64,000 nt of DNA, taken from the NCBI GenBank assembly GCA_900538555.1, contig UPYI01000016.1, positions 1 through 64,000 of the forward strand, in the 5' to 3' direction. Positions 36,492-45,690 of the stretch are shown here, piece after piece. Position numbers and translations under genes: made by a program. The stretch's first letter is position 1. Every line of letters begins with the position of its first letter. This DNA comes from an uncultured Porphyromonadaceae bacterium. Lineage in GTDB: Bacteria; Bacteroidota; Bacteroidia; Bacteroidales; Barnesiellaceae. The notes below the pieces were generated by a model. The model did no database searches and was not told where the DNA came from. It worked only from the letters and a program-made list of their open reading frames with translations.

Positions 36492-36767
36492 ATGAAAAGC
36501 ATCCGTTTCTTCCACCTGTCGAAAGGCGAACGGCGAGCCGCATGGATATTGGTAGCCTTACTGCTCGCCATCGCCGCATCATGTTTCTTCGCGAAACGGA
36601 ACACATTCCCGGTCACATACCGCCAACCGGAAAATAAAACATCGCGACAGCCGGATAACAGTTCCGGATTCGAAGTGCCGAAAAACAGAAAAAAGACAAG
36701 CCGCACAAACACAGACGATAGCCTGCGCATACGCCCGATTACCCCCGTGCCGCGTATCGAACCGTAA
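36492..36767 (+). CDS. Small single-pass membrane protein, ComEA N-terminus-like
   Basis: A 91-aa protein whose first half (FFHLSKGERRAAWILVALLL) resembles the membrane anchor of Bacteroidota helix-hairpin-helix (ComEA-like) proteins. The remainder is a short, charged, Pro/Ser-rich tail with no HhH motif. It begins 1 nt after the transporter stop, so translation is probably coupled. It may be a shortened or decayed ComEA relative, or a transporter accessory peptide. Function unknown. Confidence 0.6.
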   Translation: MKSIRFFHLSKGERRAAWILVALLLAIAASCFFAKRNTFPVTYRQPENKTSRQPDNSSGFEVPKNRKKTSRTNTDDSLRIRPITPVPRIEP

Positions 36768-36827
36768 ACCGGAGAAGCGACAAATAACAAAAATCGTCGG
36801 GGGCGGTTATTTCTCGGAAAAAAAACG

Positions 36828-36835
36828 TATCTTCG
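36828..36835 (+). promoter_or_regulatory. -7 box of the folP-cdaA operon
   Basis: TATCTTCG, a frequent variant of TAnnTTTG, 55 bp upstream of the folP ATG; TTAT/TTTC near 36807-36813 may serve as -33. Confidence 0.5.
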
Positions 36836-36889
36836 CCTTATATTGCGTTTGGAGTGTCTGCGCGATACTCCGATTAATACGAAACCATT

Positions 36890-37750
36890 ATGATCGATAA
36901 TCTATCGATAACTCACTATACACTGAACCTCGGCGGGCAATTGCTCTCACTTGCCACGCCACGGGTCATGGGCATACTCAATGTCACCCCCGACTCATTC
37001 TACGACGGCAGCCGATGCCCGGAGAAAGCGGAAATTACCGAACGTGTACACACGATTGTCCGAGAAGGGGCCGACATCATCGACATCGGAGGCTACTCCT
37101 CGCGTCCGCATGCCGCCGATATTTCGCCCGACGAAGAGATGCGCCGGCTGTCGGTCGGTCTGGAAATCATCCGCAAACACTATCCCGACGCATTCGTTTC
37201 GGTAGATACTTTCCGTGCAGAAGTAGCCCGACGTTGCGTCGAAGAATACGGCGTACAGATCATCAACGACATATCGGGCGGAGAACTCGATCACAAAATG
37301 TTCGAGACCGCAGCCGATTTACACGTGCCCTATATATTGATGCACATGCGCGGTACGCCCGACACCATGATGTCGCTCACCGATTACGACAATCTCATAG
37401 GCGATATGCTGTACTATTTCTCGGAACGGATCGCCCGATTGGAATCGCTCGGTGTGAACGACATCATTATCGACCCCGGTTTCGGATTCAGCAAAACATT
37501 AGACGACAATTACTTGCTCATGAAACACCTCGACGAGTTCGCCCGCATCGGCTTGCCGCTTCTGGTGGGCATCTCCCGAAAATCAATGATTTACAAATAT
37601 TTCGGAACGACACCGGCTGAAAGTCTGAACGGAACGACCGCCCTGAATGTATTGGCATTGCTCGGCGGAGCCAATATCCTGCGCGTACACGACGTTCGGG
37701 AAGCGGTCGAAGCGGTACGGATCGTCTGCAAGACATTACAATCGGAATAA
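36890..37750 (+). CDS. folP: Dihydropteroate synthase
   Basis: Joins p-aminobenzoate to the pterin diphosphate in folate synthesis. The 286-aa TIM barrel has MGILNVTPDSFYDGS, DIIDIGGYSSRP, INDISGG, ILMHMRGTP, IIDPGFGFSKT and GISRKSMI, all family motifs. It ends 4 nt before cdaA. Confidence 0.97.
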   Translation: MIDNLSITHYTLNLGGQLLSLATPRVMGILNVTPDSFYDGSRCPEKAEITERVHTIVREGADIIDIGGYSSRPHAADISPDEEMRRLSVGLEIIRKHYPDAFVSVDTFRAEVARRCVEEYGVQIINDISGGELDHKMFETAADLHVPYILMHMRGTPDTMMSLTDYDNLIGDMLYYFSERIARLESLGVNDIIIDPGFGFSKTLDDNYLLMKHLDEFARIGLPLLVGISRKSMIYKYFGTTPAESLNGTTALNVLALLGGANILRVHDVREAVEAVRIVCKTLQSE

Positions 37751-37754
37751 AATT

Positions 37755-38510
37755 ATGATCAGTTTCGGCATTAAAGATATTATAGACATCCTCATCGTCG
37801 CGGTATTGCTCTACAACATTTACCGGATGATGAAAGACTCGGGTACGATCAATGTATTTACCGGCGTACTGGCATTTATCGGCGTATGGATCGTCGTCAC
37901 CCAGTTGCTGGACATGCGGCTGATGGGTGCGATCATGGATAAATTCATGAGTATCGGTCTGTTGGTTCTTGTAATTTTGTTTCAAGACCAGATCCGGCGT
38001 TTTCTGGTCGAGCTGGGATCACACCGGCGATGGCAATTTTTCCTGCAAATGTTCCGGAAAAAGACGCAAGAAGACGAAAGCCCGTATGTCATGCAGATCG
38101 TACACGCCTGCATGAGTATGTCGAAGGTCAAGACAGGCGCACTGATCGTCATTGCAAACGATATGCCGCTGACAGCCTACGAAAATACCGGAGACATCAT
38201 CAATGCCGACATCAACTCCCGGCTGATCGAAAACATCTTCTTCAAGAACAGTCCGTTGCACGACGGGGCTATGATCATCGTAAATAACCGGATCAGGGCT
38301 GCCGGATGTATTTTGCCCGTATCGCACAACAACGACATCCCCCGCTCACTCGGTCTGCGCCATCGCTCGGCACTGGGCATCACGCAAGAAACCGATGCCA
38401 CCGCCATTATCGTTTCGGAAGAAACCGGCAACATCAGTGTCGCCCAAAACGGGAAACTGCATCTGAAACTGACCGGTAAAGATCTCGAACAGCTGCTCCG
38501 GAAAAAATAA
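37755..38510 (+). CDS. cdaA: Diadenylate cyclase CdaA (DisA_N domain)
   Basis: Makes the second messenger c-di-AMP from two ATP at the inner membrane. The 251-aa protein has three N-terminal membrane helices (about 7-80) and a DAC domain with DGA at 170-172 and RHR at 202-204, both needed for catalysis. The start is at MISFGIKDII; a longer frame runs inside folP. The folP-cdaA order is common in Bacteroidota. The MscS gene nearby fits a wider osmotic theme, but no link is shown here. Confidence 0.96.
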   Translation: MISFGIKDIIDILIVAVLLYNIYRMMKDSGTINVFTGVLAFIGVWIVVTQLLDMRLMGAIMDKFMSIGLLVLVILFQDQIRRFLVELGSHRRWQFFLQMFRKKTQEDESPYVMQIVHACMSMSKVKTGALIVIANDMPLTAYENTGDIINADINSRLIENIFFKNSPLHDGAMIIVNNRIRAAGCILPVSHNNDIPRSLGLRHRSALGITQETDATAIIVSEETGNISVAQNGKLHLKLTGKDLEQLLRKK

Positions 38511-38549
38511 ACCCTTTGCGCCTCCGTCAAACCCAAAACAAAGAAACAG

Positions 38550-39047
38550 ATGAAAAAACTGCATATCCTTTTACTCTGCCTGTTGATCGCCGTACCGTTC
38601 GGACAAGCCATCTCGATCGACGATCTCTACCGTTCATTCTCGAAAGAAAAAGGCGTTCAGTCTTTTCATCTCAACAAATTCCTAACGGGAATACTCAAAC
38701 TTGATCCCGAGTTCCGGGAACTGAATCTCAAAGAGCTGAAAATGCTCGATCTCGAAAAATGCAAACCGGAGACGCAGGAACAATTCACACAAAAGGTCAA
38801 TCTGTTCCTAAACGAGGCATCCGGTAAATACCAAACGGATATAAATGCCACCGAATCGGATGTGTCGGTCTATATCCTCACCCACAGGCAAGAAGAAACC
38901 ATACTCGAATTTATCGTACTGACCACGGGAAAAGAGTGCGGGCTGATAGCCATGAAAGGCAACTTCAAGCCCGAGGTACTGGAAAAATGGCTCGATGATT
39001 CCGACGTGGATATTCCCGATTCGACTCCGCTCTCATCCCAACCTTAG
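38550..39047 (+). CDS. DUF4252-like periplasmic/outer-membrane protein
   Basis: A 165-aa protein with a clear signal peptide (MKKLHILLLCLLIAVPFGQA). The rest reads like DUF4252: KEKGVQSFHLNKF near the start and VSVYILTHRQEETILEFIVL, CGLIAMKGNF near the end. Function unknown. It follows cdaA by 39 nt on the same strand. Confidence 0.65.
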   Translation: MKKLHILLLCLLIAVPFGQAISIDDLYRSFSKEKGVQSFHLNKFLTGILKLDPEFRELNLKELKMLDLEKCKPETQEQFTQKVNLFLNEASGKYQTDINATESDVSVYILTHRQEETILEFIVLTTGKECGLIAMKGNFKPEVLEKWLDDSDVDIPDSTPLSSQP

Positions 39048-39067
39048 ACTTTCGGGAAAGAGGGTTA

Positions 39068-39721
39068 TCAATTCCCCTTATTCTTTTTCAGCCATTCCTG
39101 TCTACGGGCATCCGGCAAATGTTTCACTTCGAAATGCTGGAACGTCGCGTTAAAACCGTTACCATCGGGACTTGCCGCCATCAGCCCCACCATCACCGGC
39201 ACATTGTCCTGCATCCATGCATTGCGCATCAGGACATACTCCTTGTCGTCGAACGAATAAAAAATTTCGATCGCATCCAACCGGCGTACCGCTTTAATCC
39301 AGATATACTCCACCGGTTCGTCCAACGGAATGATACTCCAATCGCTGGTAGTATGCGTCACGACCGTACTTAGATTGAACTTGCCATCGACAAATTCGAT
39401 GCCGGCTTTGATATAGTTCTCCCGATCTACACGGATCATCATTCCCGCCTGATCGAAACGCGTCCGATAATCGCCCGACACCTTCACCTTCGCTTCGAAC
39501 TCACCACCATATTGCGCATAATAAAACGGTGCGTCATCGACCGTAAAACCATAATGCGATATGCGCCAGTAATCGCTTTGCGGAGTGACAAACATGCTAA
39601 ACGTATTCTTCTTGATTTCCCAATGTTCCGGTTCGTTAAACCACTGCATCTTTTCCAACGACTGTCCACATGCACCCCAAGCAATCGCAGCCGACAATAC
39701 GACAGAATATACTCTTTTCAT
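39068..39721 (-). CDS. DUF1349 (regulation-of-peptidoglycan-like beta sandwich) secreted protein
   Basis: A 217-aa protein with a signal peptide (MKRVYSVVLSAAIAWGACGQ) and a concanavalin-like DUF1349 domain: WRISHYGFTVDDAPFYY, FDQAGMMIRVDRENYIKAGI, WIKAVRRLDAIEIFYSFD. Close relatives are often annotated as carbohydrate-related. A longer frame to 39904 lies antisense to the LuxR gene and is rejected. Confidence 0.85.
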   Translation of the reverse strand: MKRVYSVVLSAAIAWGACGQSLEKMQWFNEPEHWEIKKNTFSMFVTPQSDYWRISHYGFTVDDAPFYYAQYGGEFEAKVKVSGDYRTRFDQAGMMIRVDRENYIKAGIEFVDGKFNLSTVVTHTTSDWSIIPLDEPVEYIWIKAVRRLDAIEIFYSFDDKEYVLMRNAWMQDNVPVMVGLMAASPDGNGFNATFQHFEVKHLPDARRQEWLKKNKGN

Positions 39722-39741
39722 ACTTAAAACGATTAAAATGT

Positions 39742-39765
39742 TATCTTTGCGTAACGACAAAGGTA
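39742..39765. promoter_or_regulatory. Divergent -7 boxes for the LuxR gene (+) and DUF1349 gene (-)
   Basis: Plus strand TATCTTTG at 39742-39749. Minus strand TACCTTTG at 39758-39765 with TTGG at 39785-39788 as a -33. The two start regions sit only 8 bp apart. Confidence 0.6.
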
Positions 39766-39812
39766 AGAGCCGACGCTCAAACCGCCAATACTGATAATTA
39801 ACCATTTTCCCG

Positions 39813-40568
39813 ATGAAAGAAATATTAGACCGTCTGAGCACCGAACTGCACCGGCAAGACTTTTCCCGACAGGAACAACCCGCCGGATCGCCCGACGAAT
39901 ACATACAGATAGCCCGGAACTATGCCCGGCTCGAAAATGCCATAGCCGTACTGAGCGACCTGAAAACCGAAACCAGTTATATCTACTACGGGAAAACGGC
40001 AGAAGCCTTCGGTTTGCCCGCCGACGAAAACGTCCATGTCATACACTCGATCTGGGAAGAAGAGATATTCGGAAAGATACATCCGGACGATCTGCCTGCA
40101 AAGCATCTGAACGAGCTGCGCTTTTTCCACTTCCTGAAAAATATCCCGAACACCCGGCGCAAAAACTATTATCTGCGGAACAAACTCCGAATGCGGACGA
40201 CAACCGGCTGTTACCTTCCTGTTCTGCACCGGATTCTATATATCGCCAGTCATACCGACAGAAATATCCGATGGGCATTGTGCCTGTATAATTTCGATTA
40301 CGACCAGTCGGACGGATGTATTATCGTAAATACCGCCAACGGGCAAATCACGAAAATCGAGCAGACCCGCAACAACGGTCTGTTGTCGGTCCGGGAGAAA
40401 GAAGTTCTCCACTTGATCGAACGGGGCATGATGAGCAAAGAAATAGCAGAGCGGCTCTCGGTCAGTGTCAATACGATAAACCGGCACCGGCAAAACATCA
40501 TCGGAAAACTTCAAGTGGGCAACTCGCTCGAAGCATGTAGAGTAGCCAAAGATCTGCACCTGATATAA
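39813..40568 (+). CDS. PAS-like LuxR-family transcriptional regulator
   Basis: A 251-aa regulator. The N-terminal 180 residues resemble a PAS sensor (SYIYYGKTAEAFGLP, EEEIFGKIHPDD) and the C-terminal 65 form a LuxR helix-turn-helix (LSVREKEVLHLIERGMMSKE, SVSVNTINRHRQNIIGKLQV). No receiver domain or kinase partner is near. It is divergent from the DUF1349 gene and ends in a terminator. Confidence 0.88.
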   Translation: MKEILDRLSTELHRQDFSRQEQPAGSPDEYIQIARNYARLENAIAVLSDLKTETSYIYYGKTAEAFGLPADENVHVIHSIWEEEIFGKIHPDDLPAKHLNELRFFHFLKNIPNTRRKNYYLRNKLRMRTTTGCYLPVLHRILYIASHTDRNIRWALCLYNFDYDQSDGCIIVNTANGQITKIEQTRNNGLLSVREKEVLHLIERGMMSKEIAERLSVSVNTINRHRQNIIGKLQVGNSLEACRVAKDLHLI

Positions 40569-40570
40569 AA

Positions 40571-40613
40571 TAGAGCGGGTTACCGAACCGAATCGGCAAC
40601 CCGCTCTATTTTC
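40571..40613. terminator. Bidirectional terminator, LuxR gene / typA
   Basis: ATAGAGCGGGTT pairs with AACCCGCTCTAT, loop about 17 nt, flanked by an A-run on the left and T4 on the right. Confidence 0.85.
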
Positions 40614-40627
40614 CTATCTTCAACGCG

Positions 40628-42427
40628 CTATGCTTTGTTAGCCCGTTTACGTTCTATCTCGTCCAGAATAATCTTACGCAGACGCAGATGGTGAGGTGTC
40701 ACCTCCACATATTCGTCTTCCTTGATATATTCCAATGCTTCTTCCAACGAGAATACGACCGGCGGAATGATGCGAGCCTTGTCGTCCGAACCCGACGCAC
40801 GCATGTTTGTCAGTTTCTTGGACTTCGTCACATTCACCACGATGTCGTTATCTTTGGCGTTCTCGCCGACTACCTGTCCGGCATACACCTCTTCCTGCGG
40901 GAAAATAAAGAAACGACCGCGATCCTGCAACTTGTCGATGGCATAAGCATAAGCCGTACCGGCTTCCATCGCAATCAACGAACCATTGGTGCGCCGGTCG
41001 ATATCGCCCTTCCACGGTTGATATTCCAGAAAACGGTGAGCCATGATCGCTTCTCCTGCCGAAGCCGTAAGTACATTATTCCGCAAACCGATGATACCAC
41101 GCGACGGGATATTGAATTCCATGTGAATCCGATCGTTTTGCGTCGTCATCGACACCAACTCGCCTTTACGACGGGTAACCATATCGATAATCCGGCTCGA
41201 ATACTCCTCGGGCAAATTGACAGTCAGCAACTCTACCGGTTCGCATTTCTGTCCGTCTATTTCGCGGACGATTACCTGCGGTTGCCCTACCTGCAACTCA
41301 TATCCCTCACGGCGCATCGTTTCGATCAGCACCGACAAATGCAACACGCCACGACCGTACACGGTCCAGACATCTTCGTTGTCGGCTTTGGTCACACGCA
41401 ACGCCAGATTCCGGTCAAGCTCTTTCGCCAGACGATCGGCGATATGACGGGATGTAACATATTTTCCGTCTTTCCCGAAGAAAGGCGAATCGTTGATCGT
41501 AAATGTCATCGACATCGTAGGCTCGTCGATTGCAATACGAGGCAGCGGCTCGGGATTCAACGCATCGGCAATCGTATCGCCGATCTCGAAATTTTCCAAT
41601 CCGACAATCGCACAAATATCTCCCGATCCTACCGACGAAACTTTCGTCCGGTTCATACCCTCGAATACATCCAACTCTTTGATCCGTTGCTTCACGACCG
41701 AACCGTCCTTTTTGCAAAGTGCCACTTCCATGCCCTCCTTCAACTCGCCGCGATGCACCCGACCTACGGCGATACGGCCTACATACGACGAATAGTCCAA
41801 CGAAGTGATAAGCATTTGAGGCGTGCCCTCCAAATATTGCGGTTCCGGGATATATTCGATGATAGCATCGAGCAACGGCAAGATATTATCGGTCGGCTTA
41901 CGCCAATCGACCGACATCCAGTTTTGCTTTGCCGAACCGTAGATCGTCGGGAAATCCAACTGGTCTTCCGAAGCATCGAGGCTGAACATCAAGTCGAGTA
42001 CCATCTCCTGCACTTCGTCGGGACGACAATTGGGTTTGTCCACCTTGTTGATAACCACCAACGGTTTCAAACCCATCTCAATGGCTTTTTGCAAAACGAA
42101 ACGAGTCTGGGGCATCGGGCCTTCAAACGCATCGACCAACAGCAGACAGCCGTCCGCCATGTTCAACACACGCTCCACCTCGCCACCGAAATCGGCGTGC
42201 CCCGGAGTATCTATAATATTTATCTTATAATCTTTATAACGAATCGACACATTCTTCGACAGGATCGTGATTCCTCGCTCCCGCTCCAAATCATTATTAT
42301 CCAATATCAACTCACCGGCATTCTGGTTCTCGCGAAACAAATGTCCAGCCAAAAGCATCTTATCGACCAACGTCGTCTTACCATGATCGACGTGTGCGAT
42401 GATAGCAATGTTTCTAATCTTCTGCAT
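40628..42427 (-). CDS. typA: Ribosome-associated GTPase TypA/BipA
   Basis: A 599-aa translational GTPase for stress and ribosome assembly. The G1 motif AHVDHGKT (about 10-17), RERGITI, DTPGHADFGGEV and NKVDKP are present, followed by the EF-G-like domains and the TypA C-terminus. The start MQKIRNIAIIAHVDHGK is conserved; an upstream extension is not. -7 box TACCTTTG at 42448-42455. Confidence 0.97.
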   Translation of the reverse strand: MQKIRNIAIIAHVDHGKTTLVDKMLLAGHLFRENQNAGELILDNNDLERERGITILSKNVSIRYKDYKINIIDTPGHADFGGEVERVLNMADGCLLLVDAFEGPMPQTRFVLQKAIEMGLKPLVVINKVDKPNCRPDEVQEMVLDLMFSLDASEDQLDFPTIYGSAKQNWMSVDWRKPTDNILPLLDAIIEYIPEPQYLEGTPQMLITSLDYSSYVGRIAVGRVHRGELKEGMEVALCKKDGSVVKQRIKELDVFEGMNRTKVSSVGSGDICAIVGLENFEIGDTIADALNPEPLPRIAIDEPTMSMTFTINDSPFFGKDGKYVTSRHIADRLAKELDRNLALRVTKADNEDVWTVYGRGVLHLSVLIETMRREGYELQVGQPQVIVREIDGQKCEPVELLTVNLPEEYSSRIIDMVTRRKGELVSMTTQNDRIHMEFNIPSRGIIGLRNNVLTASAGEAIMAHRFLEYQPWKGDIDRRTNGSLIAMEAGTAYAYAIDKLQDRGRFFIFPQEEVYAGQVVGENAKDNDIVVNVTKSKKLTNMRASGSDDKARIIPPVVFSLEEALEYIKEDEYVEVTPHHLRLRKIILDEIERKRANKA

Positions 42428-42447
42428 ACAATCTTGTTTTAGCGGTG

Positions 42448-42455
42448 CAAAGGTA
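42448..42455 (-). promoter_or_regulatory. -7 box of the typA promoter
   Basis: Minus-strand TACCTTTG, 20 bp upstream of the typA ATG. No clear -33. Confidence 0.5.
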
Positions 42456-42597
42456 GCACAAAATTTTAATCCGCTGTGCATATTCTTTTTACTTTTCGTA
42501 TTCAAAACAGCGTTACTCCACCCCGATCGTCCGGAAAGCCTCATAAAAACGCAACGAAAGTTATCGCAACATCTATGCAAAGGAAAAGATGGATTAT

Positions 42598-42628
42598 TTT
42601 GCATTCACAAATATTTAAGCTATCTTTG
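42598..42628 (+). promoter_or_regulatory. Promoter of the DUF4143 ATPase gene
   Basis: TTTG (42598-42601), 19 bp, TATCTTTG (42621-42628): an exact Bacteroidota promoter 43 bp before the ATG. Confidence 0.8.
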
Positions 42629-42671
42629 AACTAACAAAAACTGTGACAATACACACTTTCTGTCAATAACT

Positions 42672-43925
42672 ATGATAATACAAAGAAACTTTTACCTCAA
42701 AAAACTTATTGCCAAGCGACATAACGGGAAAATAAAAATTGTCACTGGTATACGCCGTTGTGGTAAATCATTTTTATTATCAACAATTTATACAAAGTGG
42801 CTTAAAGACCAAGGGATTGATAATAACCATATTATCAATATCAATCTTGAAGATCGGCGCAACAAAGCACTTCGAGACCCTGATGCTTTACTTGCTTACA
42901 TTGACTCCAAACTGACAGATGATAGGATGCATTACATAATGATAGATGAAATTCAGCTCGTTCCTGAATTTGAGGATGTGTTGAATAGCTATCTGAACAT
43001 GAATAATGCAGATGTCTATGTCACCGGAAGCAATGCCCGCTTCCTTTCCAAGCAAGTAAGAACTGAATTTGCCGGACGCGGAGAAGAAATAAAACTCCAT
43101 CCCCTAACATTTGGAGAGTATCTCACGACTACAAATGTAAATAAATCTGATGCTCTACGCAATTATATGATATATGGAGGGCTTCCACAGGTTGTAGAAA
43201 AAGAAACGCATGAAGAAAAAATCGAGATGCTACAAGCCCTATTTGAGAACACCTATATCAGCGATATCGTGACACGTTATAAAATTCGCAATACCGAGGT
43301 ACTTGACGAATTGCTCAATATTTTAGCATCATCAATCGGGGGATTGACAAACGCGACCAAACTCGCAAATACCTTTGTAAGCGTCAAGCACGAAAATGTG
43401 AGCCGCAATACGATAGTAAACTATATTGAATATATTTGCGATTCCTTCTTGATGGAGAAAGCAAGCAGATATGACATTAAAGGTAAAAGATATATTGATA
43501 GTCCATACAAATATTATTTTACGGATTGTGGACTGAGAAATATACGATTGAATTTCAGACAAATTGAATACACGCATCTCTTGGAAAATGTTATTTACAA
43601 CGAATTGATCGCAAGAGGTTTCAGTGTTGATGTCGGAGTCATATCCAAACAAGTGAGGGATAACAATGGCGAACGCAGCAGACAATATTACGAAGTCGAT
43701 TTTGTCTGCAATCAAGGTAGTAAACGATATTATATTCAATCGGCATACAAAATGATTGACGAAGAAAAAGTAAAACAGGAAGAAGCGTCTTTGAGAAACA
43801 TAGATGATTCCTTTAAAAAAATTATAATCCTTGGTGAGTACACGCCCGTACTTCATAACGAATCCGGCATAACAATTATAAGTATCTACGATTTCTTACT
43901 GAAAGAAAACTCCTTGGAGTTATAA
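42672..43925 (+). CDS. AAA ATPase with DUF4143 domain
   Basis: A 417-aa protein: N-terminal AAA_14 ATPase with Walker A GIRRCGKS (26-33), Walker B MIDEIQ (Asp92-Glu93) and the sensor TGSNARFLS; C-terminal DUF4143 with TDCGLRN and a PD-(D/E)XK-like end (YEVDFVCNQGSKRYYIQSAY). The family occurs in many copies in gut anaerobes and its role is unclear; mobile or defence links are suspected. AT-rich codon use sets it apart from typA. It is a single-gene insert between typA and rpsO. Confidence 0.88.
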   Translation: MIIQRNFYLKKLIAKRHNGKIKIVTGIRRCGKSFLLSTIYTKWLKDQGIDNNHIININLEDRRNKALRDPDALLAYIDSKLTDDRMHYIMIDEIQLVPEFEDVLNSYLNMNNADVYVTGSNARFLSKQVRTEFAGRGEEIKLHPLTFGEYLTTTNVNKSDALRNYMIYGGLPQVVEKETHEEKIEMLQALFENTYISDIVTRYKIRNTEVLDELLNILASSIGGLTNATKLANTFVSVKHENVSRNTIVNYIEYICDSFLMEKASRYDIKGKRYIDSPYKYYFTDCGLRNIRLNFRQIEYTHLLENVIYNELIARGFSVDVGVISKQVRDNNGERSRQYYEVDFVCNQGSKRYYIQSAYKMIDEEKVKQEEASLRNIDDSFKKIIILGEYTPVLHNESGITIISIYDFLLKENSLEL

Positions 43926-44056
43926 ACTAAACAATCGGTCTATAATACATACCGTTTGTTGAAACATAGCCTTACCAAAAGATGTTATTTTTCACAGCCT
44001 GCATTCCATTTTACGCCGCCATTTCAAAAGAAAAACAAAAAAATGAGTAAAAAGAA

Positions 44057-44087
44057 TTTGCAGAACCAAAAGGAATGTGTACTTTTG
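44057..44087 (+). promoter_or_regulatory. rpsO promoter
   Basis: TTTG (44057-44060), 19 bp, TACTTTTG (44080-44087), 39 bp before the ATG. Confidence 0.85.
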
Positions 44088-44126
44088 TGCGCTCAATGAT
44101 TCATTAACAATATAAAATTCAAAGAA

Positions 44127-44402
44127 ATGTATTTAGATTCTGAGAAAAAGAAAGAGATCTTTGAGAAATACGGAAAGTCCAATACTGATACTGGATCACC
44201 TGAATCGCAGATTGCATTATTCTCTTACCGTATTGCTCACTTGACTGAACACTTGAAGTCAAACCACAAAGATCATACGACTGAAAGAGCTCTTAAAATG
44301 TTGGTAGGTAAACGTCGTCGTTTGCTCGACTACTTGATGAGAGTAGACATCGAACGCTACCGTGCTATCATCAAAGAAAAAGAACTCGGTATCAGAAAGT
44401 AA
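44127..44402 (+). CDS. rpsO: 30S ribosomal protein uS15
   Basis: A 91-aa ribosomal protein that binds 16S rRNA and nucleates the platform of the small subunit. TGSPESQIALFSYRIAHLTEHLK, HTTERALKMLVGKRRRLLDY and RYRAIIKELG-type end are family hallmarks. It is a single-gene unit with its own promoter and terminator. Confidence 0.98.
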   Translation: MYLDSEKKKEIFEKYGKSNTDTGSPESQIALFSYRIAHLTEHLKSNHKDHTTERALKMLVGKRRRLLDYLMRVDIERYRAIIKEKELGIRK

Positions 44403-44422
44403 TTGCTTTCTATGCAAAGCGA

Positions 44423-44460
44423 AAAAGATGTGTCGGAAATCCGGCGCATCTTTTTTTATT
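44423..44460 (+). terminator. Terminator of rpsO
   Basis: AAAGATGTG-t-CGGA pairs with TCCG-g-CGCATCTTT around a short loop, followed by a T-run. Confidence 0.85.
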
Positions 44461-44561
44461 TTATCAGTAGTTCCTTGCCACAGGACAACAGCCCGTCACG
44501 CCCCACGCAATAATGCGGCGTACGAGGTGAAGGCATTAAGCATGGGGGTATATGGTCACGA

Positions 44562-45683
44562 TTAGCGGCTTTTCTTATAACTCAACACCGCCCATGTATT
44601 GAAGAATACGGCAAAACCGCACAATACAAAGAACTGGGTGGTCATCTCGGCAAACGCACTGCCTTTCAGATAGACCAGACGCATCACCTGAATAAAATAT
44701 TTCAACGGGTTGAAAATCGTAATCGCTTGTGCCCAATCGGGCATACTGCTCACCGGCGTAAACAATCCGCTCATCAATATCAGAATCATGACAAAGAAAA
44801 ACATGACGAACATCGCCTGCTGCATCGTATCGGAATAGTTCGATATAACCAACCCCATACCCGATACGACCAGTACATAAATGGAGGCGAACAGATAGAT
44901 CGTAAACAGATTGCCGACGGGAACGAGCCCGTAAACCCATACCGCCAAGCAGATGCAGATCGTCAATACGATAAACCCGATCACCCAATAAGGAATCAGT
45001 TTGGCTGCTATAAACGATATACGTTTCGTCGGGGTCACATTGATTTGCTCGATCGTTCCCGCCTCTTTCTCACCCACAATATTCAACGCCGGCAGAAATC
45101 CGGTGAGCATGGTGAGCAGCATCACCATCAATGCGGGAATCATAAACACCTTATAATCGAGATGCGGATTGAACCGATATTGCGGAGCGACTTGGAACGA
45201 CGGCATTTCCGACACGGTATTCACCGCAACTGCCGTCCCGTACTCACTCCGCAGGTCAGCCGAATAGTCATTCAGAATAGATGCCAGATACGACGCACCC
45301 AAACCGCCTTTCATCCCATTCACCGAATTGGAAGATATCAGGACATTCGCCACTCCGTCATTCACCAATCCGTATTCGAAATCATCGGGTATCTCCAAGA
45401 TAATATCGGCATCGCCCGATTCGATACTGTTCATCGCTTCATGGTTGGTCGAAGAATAATCGGTCAGTTTGAAATAGCCGGTAGATACAACCTTCTGTAC
45501 CAATCGTTCCGACACCGTGGAACGGTCGTTATCGACGACGCTCAACTTCACATCCCTCACCTCTTGATTCGCCGCCCACGGCATGACCAGCAACATCATC
45601 AGCGGCATGACAATAATCAACTTCGGCAGAAACGGATTCCGTCTGATCTGCTTAAACTCTTTTTCTATCAAATATTTCAACAT
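44562..45683 (-). CDS. ABC-2 type exporter permease (YbhR/YhhJ-like), last gene of operon
   Basis: A 373-aa inner-membrane permease with one N-terminal helix, a periplasmic domain of about 130 residues and five C-terminal helices, as in ABC-2 drug exporters. The motif GEKEAGTIEQINVTP marks the coupling loop and TPVSSMPDWAQAI is typical near the end. It pairs with the permease 8 nt upstream, likely as a heterodimer. Confidence 0.9.
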   Translation of the reverse strand: MLKYLIEKEFKQIRRNPFLPKLIIVMPLMMLLVMPWAANQEVRDVKLSVVDNDRSTVSERLVQKVVSTGYFKLTDYSSTNHEAMNSIESGDADIILEIPDDFEYGLVNDGVANVLISSNSVNGMKGGLGASYLASILNDYSADLRSEYGTAVAVNTVSEMPSFQVAPQYRFNPHLDYKVFMIPALMVMLLTMLTGFLPALNIVGEKEAGTIEQINVTPTKRISFIAAKLIPYWVIGFIVLTICICLAVWVYGLVPVGNLFTIYLFASIYVLVVSGMGLVISNYSDTMQQAMFVMFFFVMILILMSGLFTPVSSMPDWAQAITIFNPLKYFIQVMRLVYLKGSAFAEMTTQFFVLCGFAVFFNTWAVLSYKKSR

Positions 45684-45690
45684 AGCCGCA

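Noticed and set aside
40688..42442. 584-aa plus-strand frame opposite typA
   Set aside because: typA is unmistakable on the other strand; the antisense frame has no motif.
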